A stretch of DNA of 38,369 bases from the NCBI GenBank assembly GCA_902554705.1, contig CACDPP010000019.1:1-38369 (forward strand), read 5' to 3'. Under the pieces are notes generated by a model, which was given only the letters and a program-made list of their open reading frames with translations, ran no database searches and was not told the DNA's origin. Every line of letters begins with the position of its first letter. Within the stretch, counting starts at the first letter, position 1. Below, one piece after another: positions 27,092 through 34,542 of the stretch. The stretch comes from Paracoccaceae bacterium. GTDB taxonomy: Bacteria; Pseudomonadota; Alphaproteobacteria; Rhodobacterales; Rhodobacteraceae. The translations under genes and the position numbers were made by a program.

Positions 27092-27868
27092 ATGGCAGAT
27101 TTTGAAACAATTCGCTCAGTGGCAGGCGCTAGAGCCAGTCAAATTGACGAGGGTCTACGGGCTCATATGAATAAAGTCTACGGTACTATGTCCGTAGGAA
27201 TGATTATTACGGCTTTAGCTGCTTGGGCTATTTCAGGCTTAGCAACAACATCGGATCCAGCTCTTGCAGTGGGTCAGATGCAAAACGGAACAATGCTGAC
27301 AGGCTTGGGAGCTACAATTTATACTTCACCTTTACGTTGGGTGATTATGTTTGCACCTCTTCTAATGATTTTTGGTTTTGGCGCAGTTATGAGGAGATCA
27401 ACAGCACAAGCAGCACAACTATTTTTCTACGTGTTTGCTACTCTGATCGGCGTATCATTGAGTTCAATTTTTATTTTTTACACTACATTTTCAATTACTC
27501 AGACGTTCTTGGTCACAGCAATCGCTTTTGCAGGGTTATCACTCTGGGGTTATACAACAAAGAAAGATATTTCCGGTTGGGGTTCATTTCTCATTATGGG
27601 AGTTATCGGGCTAATCGTAGCAATGATTATAAACATTTTCATTGGCTCTGGCATGATGATGATGATCATTTCAATGTTAGGAGTTCTTATATTTGCTGGC
27701 CTGACAGCATATGATACTCAAAATATCAAGAATATGTATGTGGCTCACGCTCACCATGGAGATGCCGATTGGTTGGATAAGTCAGCAATTCATGGCGCAC
27801 TAAGTTTATATCTAGACTTTTTAAATATGTTCCAATTTTTACTGATGTTTATGGGTAACTCAGAGTAA
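27092..27868 (+). CDS. Bax inhibitor-1/YccA family membrane protein
   Basis: 258 residues with about seven membrane helices. The first helix follows NKVYGTMSVGMIITALAAWA; the C-terminal family signature GLTAYDTQNIKNMY is present, and ALSLYLDFLNMFQFLL forms the last segment. Bacterial members (YccA, YbhL, YetJ) act as pH-sensitive calcium leak channels or modulators of FtsH. ATG 27092 is preceded by GGAGG (27082-27086); a TTG at 27074 would add six residues. A double hairpin follows the stop. Confidence 0.93.
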   Translation: MADFETIRSVAGARASQIDEGLRAHMNKVYGTMSVGMIITALAAWAISGLATTSDPALAVGQMQNGTMLTGLGATIYTSPLRWVIMFAPLLMIFGFGAVMRRSTAQAAQLFFYVFATLIGVSLSSIFIFYTTFSITQTFLVTAIAFAGLSLWGYTTKKDISGWGSFLIMGVIGLIVAMIINIFIGSGMMMMIISMLGVLIFAGLTAYDTQNIKNMYVAHAHHGDADWLDKSAIHGALSLYLDFLNMFQFLLMFMGNSE

Positions 27869-27875
27869 ATAAAAA

Positions 27876-27940
27876 ACGCCATTAAGAAATTTAATGGCGT
27901 AAACCTGAACATTGAGGGCCGCTTACAAGCGGCCTTTTTT
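27876..27940 (+). terminator. Double hairpin terminator after the Bax-inhibitor gene
   Basis: First hairpin: ACGCCATTAA (27876-27885) pairs with TTAATGGCGT (27891-27900), 10 bp, loop GAAAT, no T-run after it. Second: GGCCGCT (27917-27923) pairs with AGCGGCC (27928-27934), followed by six T (27935-27940), a canonical intrinsic terminator. The rpmG stop lies 10 bases further on the other strand. Confidence 0.88.
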
Positions 27941-27950
27941 ATTTGGTTAA

Positions 27951-28118
27951 TTACTTAATCTTTCCCTCTTTGTACTCAACATGTTTACGAGCAACGGGGT
28001 CATATTTACGAACAACCATCTTATCAGTCATCGTGCGAGCATTTTTTTTCGTCACATAAAAGTGGCCGGTTCCAGCGCTTGAGTTAAGGCGGATCTTAAT
28101 GGTTGTAGGCTTAGCCAT
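27951..28118 (-). CDS. rpmG: 50S ribosomal protein bL33
   Basis: 55-residue protein, [20 protein letters not shown] followed by [20 protein letters not shown] and [15 protein letters not shown]. The zinc-binding Cys pairs of C+ paralogues are replaced ([12 protein letters not shown]), so this is the zinc-independent C- form. AGGAG seven bases before ATG 28118 is an excellent ribosome site. rnpB lies upstream on the same strand, ending 134 bases before the start. Confidence 0.95.
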   Translation of the reverse strand: MAKPTTIKIRLNSSAGTGHFYVTKKNARTMTDKMVVRKYDPVARKHVEYKEGKIK

Positions 28119-28252
28119 AATTTCACTCCTGCATTAGGTCATTTAATCGACCAAATAACGTGTATAAGAGTTGCCTTTTAAACAAGCCACGTGCCAAGTC
28201 AACACTTAGACATTGAAAATTTATACTTTAATCAACAAAATAAAAATAAAGT

Positions 28253-28622
28253 GCGGATGGCCTATAAGCCGGATTCTGTCCAAAGGTAAAAACCTTTTGG
28301 ATGATCATTCATCTAAAGTCTGTATTACTACAAACCCTATAGCTGCCTACCCGAACCTAACTCCAAAGCAAAGTAGAAGGCCTTTTCAAGCTTTCCTACA
28401 GGTTCCTATTCGGCATTGCTCCCGGTGGGGCTTGCCATGCAGGTCTTGTTACCAAAACCTCGGTGGGCTCTTACCCCACCCTTTCACCCTTACCCGAAAA
28501 ACGGGCGGTTTACTTTCTGTTGCGCTTTCCGTCGGGTTACCCCGCCCGGGCATTACCCGGCACCGCTGCTTTGAGGAGTCCGGACTTTCCTCGAGTATAC
28601 TCGCGACCATCCAGCCATCCGC
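28253..28622 (-). ncRNA. rnpB: RNase P RNA (bacterial type A)
   Basis: About 370 nucleotides on the minus strand. The 5' end GCGGATGGCTGG and 3' end CAGAATCCGGCTTATAGGCC, then ATCCGC, pair to form P1. Conserved elements include GAGGAAAGTCCGGACTCC near the 5' end, a GGTAAGGGTGAAAGGGTG-like region, and GTAGGCAGCTATAGGG-type P-region bases towards the 3' end. This is the catalytic subunit that removes 5' leaders from pre-tRNAs. Its 5' end is only about ten bases after the stop of the AmpD-type amidase gene, so its promoter must lie within that gene or it is read through from it. Several long open frames antisense to it are spurious. Confidence 0.95.
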
Positions 28623-28632
28623 AGTTTTGGGG

Positions 28633-29319
28633 TTATTGTGAATTTGATGAATCGTCAATATGAAAGGCATCTGCAAATTTTTTCATTAACGCACAGTCAT
28701 ATCCATCAAATTCTCCTAAGAAGTTCGGCCGGCAACGATTCCTAAACGTTTTTAAAATATGCTCAAAATTAGTATTAGGATTAAAACCAGCACGCTCAGC
28801 TTGAGCTAGAAATACTTGTTTATCGCACTCAATTGGCGCACTCACCTCCGGAAACAATCCGATTCCATTAGCCGAAAGTTTTTTCCAGTTAAACCATTTA
28901 CCAGGGTCAAGTTTTCGAGAAGGCGAAATGTCGGAATGACCTAAAACATTTTTGGGATCAATTTTAAATAATTTAATAAGATACTGTAAAAGACTTATTA
29001 AACTATTCATCTGAGCCTCAGGATATTTCTCATTACCAGAGTTCACTAGCTCTATTCCAAGTGACCGAGAGTTAAGATCGAGATAACCTCGCCAATATGA
29101 TTTTCCTGCATGCCAAGCACGTTTGTTGTCATCTACAAGCTGATAACAAATACCACTCGGATCTATAAGATAATGGCAAGAAACCTCGTGCACTGGGTCA
29201 CATAATCTTTCCAGCGATCTTTCTGTACTCATCGCGGTATAATGCAAAATAATAAAATCAATTTCAGTATCTTCCCTGCGCAAACCATAATTTGGAGAAG
29301 AATGCTTTATGAGTTCCAT
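28633..29319 (-). CDS. N-acetylmuramoyl-L-alanine amidase, AmpD-like
   Basis: 228 residues. Amidase_2 zinc ligands: His26 in ILHYTA, His128 in LGHSDISPSRKLDPG and Asp138 in the same motif; catalytic Glu90 lies in LGIELVN. AWHAGKSYWRG near 68-78 is also typical. No signal peptide, so it acts in the cytoplasm on anhydromuropeptides during peptidoglycan recycling, as AmpD does. The C-terminal third (160-228) has the helical segment seen in larger AmpD/AmiD proteins (AERAGFNPN, TFRNRCRPN), possibly a remnant wall-binding domain. It starts 7 bases after the lipoprotein gene. Confidence 0.9.
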   Translation of the reverse strand: MELIKHSSPNYGLRREDTEIDFIILHYTAMSTERSLERLCDPVHEVSCHYLIDPSGICYQLVDDNKRAWHAGKSYWRGYLDLNSRSLGIELVNSGNEKYPEAQMNSLISLLQYLIKLFKIDPKNVLGHSDISPSRKLDPGKWFNWKKLSANGIGLFPEVSAPIECDKQVFLAQAERAGFNPNTNFEHILKTFRNRCRPNFLGEFDGYDCALMKKFADAFHIDDSSNSQ

Positions 29320-29326
29320 GAAAGTA

Positions 29327-30178
29327 TTAGTTATTATCTTTTAAAACACTTCTGAAAGGACCGGGGTCCCAATAACAGGCAAAACCATCTCCATCCGGAT
29401 CCAAACTATTTGGATCAAATTTCGGCCCGCCTTTTACTAGAAAGGCTTCCTGAGCAGCACTTTGGGAAGCGTATTTTGCACAATTCCAATCAAAGCGTGT
29501 TTTGCTAGCAAATGGTCGCGAATATAGTTGTATTCCCATAGGATTTGTAGTTTTTATTGCGTATTCTACAATGCTAGGAGCTTTTGTTCCTGGTCTCCTG
29601 GGAAGAGAAGTGGGTTCAATCAATACATACATTGCGCGATTATTTTCTATACGTTCAGCATCGCTCTCTATCGATTGACGCTCAGAAACAGCTTCGAAAT
29701 CATTTTCATCAGACAATCTTGTAGTATCTAATTCTATAATTTCCTGTTTTTTCTCAACTGTTGTCACTGGTTCCTCATCAAGGACATCGCCCAAAATCTC
29801 AGCTATTACAGGATCTGTATTTTTTAAACTATTTTGATTAGACACTATGTTTTGATCTTGTTCAGATGAGGATGTTCTTAAATTTTGTAGATTTTCCCTC
29901 AAATTTTGAGCACCTTGGGTAATTCTCTGCGTATCTATATTTCGAACATTTTCTCTCAAATTTTGAGCACCTTGGGTAATTCTCTGCGTATCAATATTTC
30001 GAATATTTTCGCTCAAATTTTGAGCACCTTGGGCAATTCGTTGCGTATCTATATTTCGAACATTTTCTCTCAAATTTTGTGCGTTTTGAGTGATTTGTTG
30101 CGTATTGATTGTGGGTTCACAGCCACCAAAAATCATTAAGATTAGAAAAAAAAGGGAAAAGTTTTGCACTTTCAACAT
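29327..30178 (-). CDS. Lipoprotein with 19-residue repeats and C-terminal Excalibur-like domain
   Basis: 283 residues from ATG 30178, four bases after gatA. MLKVQNFSLFFLILMIFGGC is a lipoprotein signal with Cys20 as the lipidated residue (imperfect lipobox F-G-G-C). Four copies of a 19-residue unit (DTQRITQGAQNLRENVRNI in its commonest form) follow, predicted helical and Gln/Asn/Arg-rich. An acidic spacer leads to a C-terminal Excalibur-type segment: FDWNCAKYASQSAAQEAF then LDPDGDGFACYWDPGPFR, whose D-x-D-x-D-G loop suggests calcium binding and whose two Cys may form a disulphide. The frame extends upstream to 30256 inside gatA, but the signal peptide fixes the start. Envelope role is inferred; function unknown. 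Confidence 0.82.
   Translation of the reverse strand: MLKVQNFSLFFLILMIFGGCEPTINTQQITQNAQNLRENVRNIDTQRIAQGAQNLSENIRNIDTQRITQGAQNLRENVRNIDTQRITQGAQNLRENLQNLRTSSSEQDQNIVSNQNSLKNTDPVIAEILGDVLDEEPVTTVEKKQEIIELDTTRLSDENDFEAVSERQSIESDAERIENNRAMYVLIEPTSLPRRPGTKAPSIVEYAIKTTNPMGIQLYSRPFASKTRFDWNCAKYASQSAAQEAFLVKGGPKFDPNSLDPDGDGFACYWDPGPFRSVLKDNN
29886..30112. repeat. 57-bp tandem repeat, four units, in the lipoprotein gene
   Basis: The near-palindrome CTCAAATTTTGAG recurs at 29898, 29955 and 30012 and, degenerate, at 30069: spacing exactly 57 bases each time. Units are nearly identical at DNA level in the middle two or three and diverge at the edges. 57 bases equals 19 codons, so copy-number change would keep the frame. 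Confidence 0.93.
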
Positions 30179-30182
30179 CAAA

Positions 30183-31664
30183 CTACCACCATTTTGATGG
30201 TTTAGAGGAGAAACCCACAGACTGCTCCAAAGAGTAAGCAATATTAAGCATATCACCCTCCTCCCAAGGTCTACCTATTACCTGCAGACCCAATGGTAAT
30301 CCAGATTTGTCAACTCCCGCAGGAACCGAAACACCAGGAAGACCGGCCAAATTTACCGTGACTGTAAATACGTCATTTAAGTACATTTGAACAGGGTCTG
30401 CATCTGACATTTCTCCCAAGCCAAAAGCAGCAGATGGCGTGGTTGGCGTCAAAATAGCATCGACACCATCTGCAAATACTTCGTCAAAATCCCTTTTAAT
30501 TAATGCTCTAACTCTACGGGCTCTATTGTAGTACGCATCATAGAAACCAGCAGACAAAACGTAAGTTCCAATCATCACCCGCCTTTTTACCTCAGGGCCA
30601 AAGCCTTCCGCACGCGTCTTTTCGTACATTTCGTTTATGCCATCTGCTGATGATAAGGCTGCTCTTCGGCCATATCGAACCCCGTCATATCGGGCTAAAT
30701 TTGAAGAAGCCTCCGCTGGAGCAATCACGTAATATGCAGGCAAAGCGTATTTTGTATGGGGTAATGATATATTCTCAATCTTAGCACCTGCCTGGCGCAA
30801 CATTTCAGTGCCATCTGACCATAATTTTTCTATTTCACTAGGCATCGCATCTAATCGATACTCTTTAGGAATACCTATTCTTTTACCTTTAATGTCACCA
30901 GTTAACATGGCTTCAAAGTTTGGGACTTCTATATTCGCTGAGGTACTATCTTTTGGATCATTTCCTGCCATAGCCTCTAGCATAATTGCCCCATCACGAA
31001 CTGTTTTAGTCATCGGACCTGCCTGATCCAATGAACTAGCAAATGCGATTATCCCCCAGCGCGAGCAACGTCCATATGTAGGTTTTACTCCAACTATGCC
31101 AGTGAATGCCGCTGGCTGCCTAATTGATCCCCCGGTGTCGGTACCAGTAGCAGCCAAACATAGATTAGCAGCAACAGCCGCGGCTGATCCTCCCGATGAA
31201 CCGCCTGGCGTTAATTCACGGTCATCAATTTTCCAAGGGTTAATAGCATTTCTATATATGGAAGTTTCATTGGAGCTACCCATTGCAAACTCATCCATAT
31301 TAAGCTTGCCCAGCATAACTGTCCCATTATCAAGAAGGTTTTGGCTAACAGTACTTTCATATTCAGGTTTGAAATTTTCCAATATGCGGCTGCCTGCCTG
31401 GCTTTCAACACCCTTTGTGCAAAAAAGATCTTTTATCCCCAAAGGGATACCACAGAGGTCAGGAGCATTTTCTTTTTTGAGTCGCTCATCAGCACGCTGT
31501 GCCTGCTCTATGGCGAGTTCTGGGGTTTTGTGGACAAAGGCACCTAAAGCATCCGCTGCATCTATTGCAGATAGACAACTATTTGTTAATTCAAGAGAAG
31601 ATATTTCCTTAGATTTCAACTTATCTCGTGCTTCAGAAATCGTAAGATTGTTTAAGTTTGTCAT
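30183..31664 (-). CDS. gatA: Glutamyl-tRNA(Gln) amidotransferase subunit A
   Basis: 493 residues. Amidase-signature catalytic triad is intact: Lys in [10 protein letters not shown], cis-Ser in [13 protein letters not shown] and the nucleophile Ser in [14 protein letters not shown]. GatA supplies ammonia from glutamine to convert Glu-tRNA(Gln) (and Asp-tRNA(Asn) where relevant) with GatB and GatC. It overlaps gatC (TAATG at 31666-31662). gatB is not in the window. Confidence 0.97.
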   Translation of the reverse strand: MTNLNNLTISEARDKLKSKEISSLELTNSCLSAIDAADALGAFVHKTPELAIEQAQRADERLKKENAPDLCGIPLGIKDLFCTKGVESQAGSRILENFKPEYESTVSQNLLDNGTVMLGKLNMDEFAMGSSNETSIYRNAINPWKIDDRELTPGGSSGGSAAAVAANLCLAATGTDTGGSIRQPAAFTGIVGVKPTYGRCSRWGIIAFASSLDQAGPMTKTVRDGAIMLEAMAGNDPKDSTSANIEVPNFEAMLTGDIKGKRIGIPKEYRLDAMPSEIEKLWSDGTEMLRQAGAKIENISLPHTKYALPAYYVIAPAEASSNLARYDGVRYGRRAALSSADGINEMYEKTRAEGFGPEVKRRVMIGTYVLSAGFYDAYYNRARRVRALIKRDFDEVFADGVDAILTPTTPSAAFGLGEMSDADPVQMYLNDVFTVTVNLAGLPGVSVPAGVDKSGLPLGLQVIGRPWEEGDMLNIAYSLEQSVGFSSKPSKWW

Positions 31665-31951
31665 TACTCCACAACCTTTGGCACAGCGAAAAAACCCTCT
31701 CTGGAGACAGGTGCATTTTTAAGTACAGAAGTTTGCTTATCACCATCAGTAATATTATCGCTACGACGTATTAACTTCTGTGGAGTAACTGATGTCATGG
31801 GTTCAATGCCTTCAACATCAACCTCATTCAGCTGCTCAATGAAGCCTAAAATATCATTAAATTCTTTAGCCAGAGCCGTTAAATCTTTGCTTTCAACTTC
31901 AATACGGGCGAGTTTCGCAACCTTAGCCGCTGTACTCTCATCAATCGACAT
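31664..31951 (-). CDS. gatC: Glutamyl-tRNA(Gln) amidotransferase subunit C
   Basis: 95 residues, small helical subunit that wraps GatA and Gat[43 protein letters not shown] and the final AVPKVVE are conserved GatC features. Its stop overlaps the gatA start by one base, which couples their translation and stoichiometry. The ceramidase-like gene lies 27 bases upstream. Confidence 0.96.
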   Translation of the reverse strand: MSIDESTAAKVAKLARIEVESKDLTALAKEFNDILGFIEQLNEVDVEGIEPMTSVTPQKLIRRSDNITDGDKQTSVLKNAPVSREGFFAVPKVVE

Positions 31952-31978
31952 ACTGAAACTCCATTTTTGTTAAACCGT

Positions 31979-32635
31979 TTAACGCCCTACAGAGTAACCT
32001 GCAAGCATATGTCTTCTTAAAATTTCTATCATCCACGATAGCATTATAGCATTCAAAATATGCCAAACAAAATGAGTGCCCACTGACAATATTGAACAAA
32101 GTGGTTCATCAATAGTCCTGAAAACAATAGATAAACAGAGAATAGTCGCACCAGCAAACAATCCACGAGATAAATTTGGTTCAGATTTAAATAATAAGCC
32201 TGAGTAGACAAATATCAAAATCGCAACTGGAATATATTGTACAGATGAACCAAAGAACTGAATATTTGATAAAATACTCGCCAAAAGTAACTGATATGGG
32301 AAAAACAATATGACGCCAATTAAACTAACCATTTTTGACCAAGCCAAGAACCTACGGTTTGCTAGGAAGATATAGGTCAATATAAAAATAAGGATTGCCG
32401 TAACATCTAAAAGAGCTGCCCAAGTTTGTGCAAAAGTATGAAAGAGAAAAGAACCGCATCCAATTGAGAACAAAAGAAAGGATAATATCCTGGCCTCAAC
32501 CAAATTTTTACATCTTAACCACATGATAATAGCAGCTAAAATGAAAGTAACATTAGTAACCGCATTTATTGGTTCGGCCCATACACCGATGTCCAGCCGC
32601 TCACAGTAAATATCAATTGGTTTGGATAGATCCAT
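31979..32635 (-). CDS. Ceramidase-like (CREST superfamily) membrane protein
   Basis: 218 residues, about seven transmembrane helices. The N-terminus IDIYCERLDIGVWAEPINA then VTNVTF matches bacterial alkaline-ceramidase-domain proteins. CREST metal-hydrolase residues are visible: Ser and His in GCGSFLFHTFAQ, Asp in LLDVTAI, and the two His in GTHFVWHILNA. These bind zinc in alkaline ceramidases and would support amide-bond hydrolysis of a lipid. Whether this organism makes sphingolipids cannot be told here, so an aminolipid (for example ornithine-type) substrate is an alternative. It lies between the nitroreductase and gatC on the same strand. Confidence 0.8.
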   Translation of the reverse strand: MDLSKPIDIYCERLDIGVWAEPINAVTNVTFILAAIIMWLRCKNLVEARILSFLLFSIGCGSFLFHTFAQTWAALLDVTAILIFILTYIFLANRRFLAWSKMVSLIGVILFFPYQLLLASILSNIQFFGSSVQYIPVAILIFVYSGLLFKSEPNLSRGLFAGATILCLSIVFRTIDEPLCSILSVGTHFVWHILNAIMLSWMIEILRRHMLAGYSVGR

Positions 32636-32672
32636 CTACACTAAAAAATTTACTATTGAAAAATTAACAAGT

Positions 32673-33344
32673 TTATACCCATTCTACGAATTCAACCAAA
32701 TCGGCCCTTTGGGTTCTAAAACTATTTGCCGGGTTATCTGTATCAGCAAAACCGAATGAGATGGCGCATAATACATCACGATCTTCTTCAATATTTAAAA
32801 CTTCACGGACAATCGGTGCACGTCCAGCAATTGCAGCTTGTGGTATTGATGAAACTCCAATTGCCGCGGCTGCCAAAGTAAAAGCAGTAATAAAAGCTCC
32901 ACAGTCTAAAACTCCATAAGCTCCAAGGTCTTTTGGCGTTGTTATTATAGCAACATGGGGCGCGCCAAAAAATTCGTAATTTTTAGCCATTTGCTGACTT
33001 GCGCCTTCTCTATTACCCTTTTGAATGCCAACCGCATTATACAATTGCCATCCACAAGTAGATCGACGGGTTTTGTAAATACCAGCATAACGCTTGGGAA
33101 ATTCTATATCGGGGGTTTCAAAAGCTTGATCTGCTGAATAAACTAACTTTTCAGAAAGTAACTCTCTTGTCTCTTGCCGGAGCAAAATAACCTGCCAAGG
33201 TTGCGAGTTGCACCAAGAAGGGACTTTTTGAGCAGTCTCAATTATTTGATCTATAAATTTTCGGTCGACTTCTCTAGTCAAAAATCCACGACAGGAAAAG
33301 CGACGGTGCATGAGTTCGTTAAATTCTTTTAGCTTTGGTGACAT
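32673..33344 (-). CDS. Nitroreductase family FMN oxidoreductase
   Basis: 223 residues. FMN-binding features: MHRRFSCRGF near the N-terminus, AQKVPSWCNSQPWQVILL (the S-x-x-N-x-Q-P-W motif) and late AISFGFADTDNPANSFRTQR, where an Arg closes the phosphate site. Members reduce nitroaromatics, quinones or enones with NAD(P)H as dimers. Substrate unknown. It starts 12 bases downstream of the CoA-transferase/racemase gene, implying co-transcription. Confidence 0.9.
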   Translation of the reverse strand: MSPKLKEFNELMHRRFSCRGFLTREVDRKFIDQIIETAQKVPSWCNSQPWQVILLRQETRELLSEKLVYSADQAFETPDIEFPKRYAGIYKTRRSTCGWQLYNAVGIQKGNREGASQQMAKNYEFFGAPHVAIITTPKDLGAYGVLDCGAFITAFTLAAAAIGVSSIPQAAIAGRAPIVREVLNIEEDRDVLCAISFGFADTDNPANSFRTQRADLVEFVEWV

Positions 33345-33356
33345 AATTATTTTCTC

Positions 33357-34427
33357 TCAAGTCCAGTCAGAAATAATATCTTTTTTATCAACTGTTATCT
33401 CAGATTTAAGGGTTTTTGGCCTTTTGTCATCAAACCGCGGTGCCGGAGAAGCCATCAAATAGCCATGTTCTCGAACCCATATTTCTCTTGATTTGATATG
33501 AGGATCAAGCTCAGCTTCTTCAGGATTTAAAATTGGCGCCACGCAGGCATCTAAATCAGAAAATAGTTCAGCCCAATAAGATTGTGGATTTTCTTGGAAT
33601 ATATCACTTAAAAATTCGGTTTGCGCCTTCCACTGACTGCTGTCGTACTGTGTTTGCATCAGGGGGTTTTTATCAGCCGATAAAACTTCTAAAAATTGAT
33701 TATAAAATTTGGGTTCCAAGCATTGCACCGAAATATACTTACCATCGGAACATCCGTAGCACCTCGAAAAGTGTGACCCATCTAAAAGACTTGACCCTCG
33801 TTTCATTTCGATTGCGCCTGTGTCTTGCATTGACATCAAAAGGTTCATCATATGGGCTGAACCATCGACAATGGCTGCATCTACTAAAGTACCTTCCCCT
33901 GTTTTTTGAGCTTTTAATAGCCCGGACAATATTCCGATGATTAAGTAAAGTGATCCACCTCCAATATCCCCCACCAAGGTTGGTATCGTTTGTGGGATAT
34001 CACCAGCTTGTGAAGCGTAATGCAGAGCACCGTTTAGCCCAATATAGTTGAGATCGTGACCAGCATGTTTAGATCGTGGACCTGTCTGACCCCAACCTGT
34101 CATTCGCCCATAGATCAGTTTTTTATTTTCCTTTTTAAGATCTTTGGGACCAAGATTTAAGCGCTCCATTACCCCAGGACGAAAGCCTTCAATAAGAGCA
34201 TCACTGTTTCTAATTAACTCTAAAGCTATCGAATGGTCACGTGCATTTTTTAAGTCGAGAAAGACTGACTTTTTTCCCGCATTTAATACACTATTCTTTA
34301 ATGATTTTTCCTTTTGATTGAAGTTTTTTATAACGAGGACATCTGCACCAAGCTCTACTAACATGCGTCCCGCAAAAGGAGCTGGTCCTAAACCTTCAAA
34401 CTCAATAATTTTAGTGCCTAGTAGCAA
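33357..34427 (-). CDS. CaiB/BaiF family CoA enzyme, probable alpha-methylacyl-CoA racemase
   Basis: 356 residues, family III CoA-transferase fold. RMTGWGQTGPRSKHAGHDLNY and LVGDIGGGS contain the His and Asp that form the racemase catalytic pair (with Glu later) in alpha-methylacyl-CoA racemases such as mycobacterial MCR. The short length and EFEGLGPAPFAGRMLVELGADV start also fit the racemase group rather than carnitine or formyl-CoA transferases. Expected role: interconvert (R)- and (S)-2-methylacyl-CoA for beta-oxidation of branched fatty acids or sterol side chains. It leads the run into the nitroreductase and ceramidase-like genes, 115 bases after the TRAP operon. Confidence 0.88.
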   Translation of the reverse strand: MLLGTKIIEFEGLGPAPFAGRMLVELGADVLVIKNFNQKEKSLKNSVLNAGKKSVFLDLKNARDHSIALELIRNSDALIEGFRPGVMERLNLGPKDLKKENKKLIYGRMTGWGQTGPRSKHAGHDLNYIGLNGALHYASQAGDIPQTIPTLVGDIGGGSLYLIIGILSGLLKAQKTGEGTLVDAAIVDGSAHMMNLLMSMQDTGAIEMKRGSSLLDGSHFSRCYGCSDGKYISVQCLEPKFYNQFLEVLSADKNPLMQTQYDSSQWKAQTEFLSDIFQENPQSYWAELFSDLDACVAPILNPEEAELDPHIKSREIWVREHGYLMASPAPRFDDKRPKTLKSEITVDKKDIISDWT

Positions 34428-34542
34428 TATATTCTTTCTACTTTACAAATTAGATTATCTGAGTCCTATTACGACTTTAGATACAAATCTACAAAGTTGT
34501 GATTATATTCAAGGTAATCCAATAATCAGCGCTGTAGACAGT

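Noticed and set aside
28213-28663. Open reading frames on either strand over 28213-28676
   Set aside because: They cover the RNase P RNA and the end of the amidase gene; the conserved rnpB structure explains the sequence.
29886-30112. CRISPR array
   Set aside because: Repeats are directly adjacent with no unique spacers, and the 57-base period encodes an in-frame 19-residue protein repeat.
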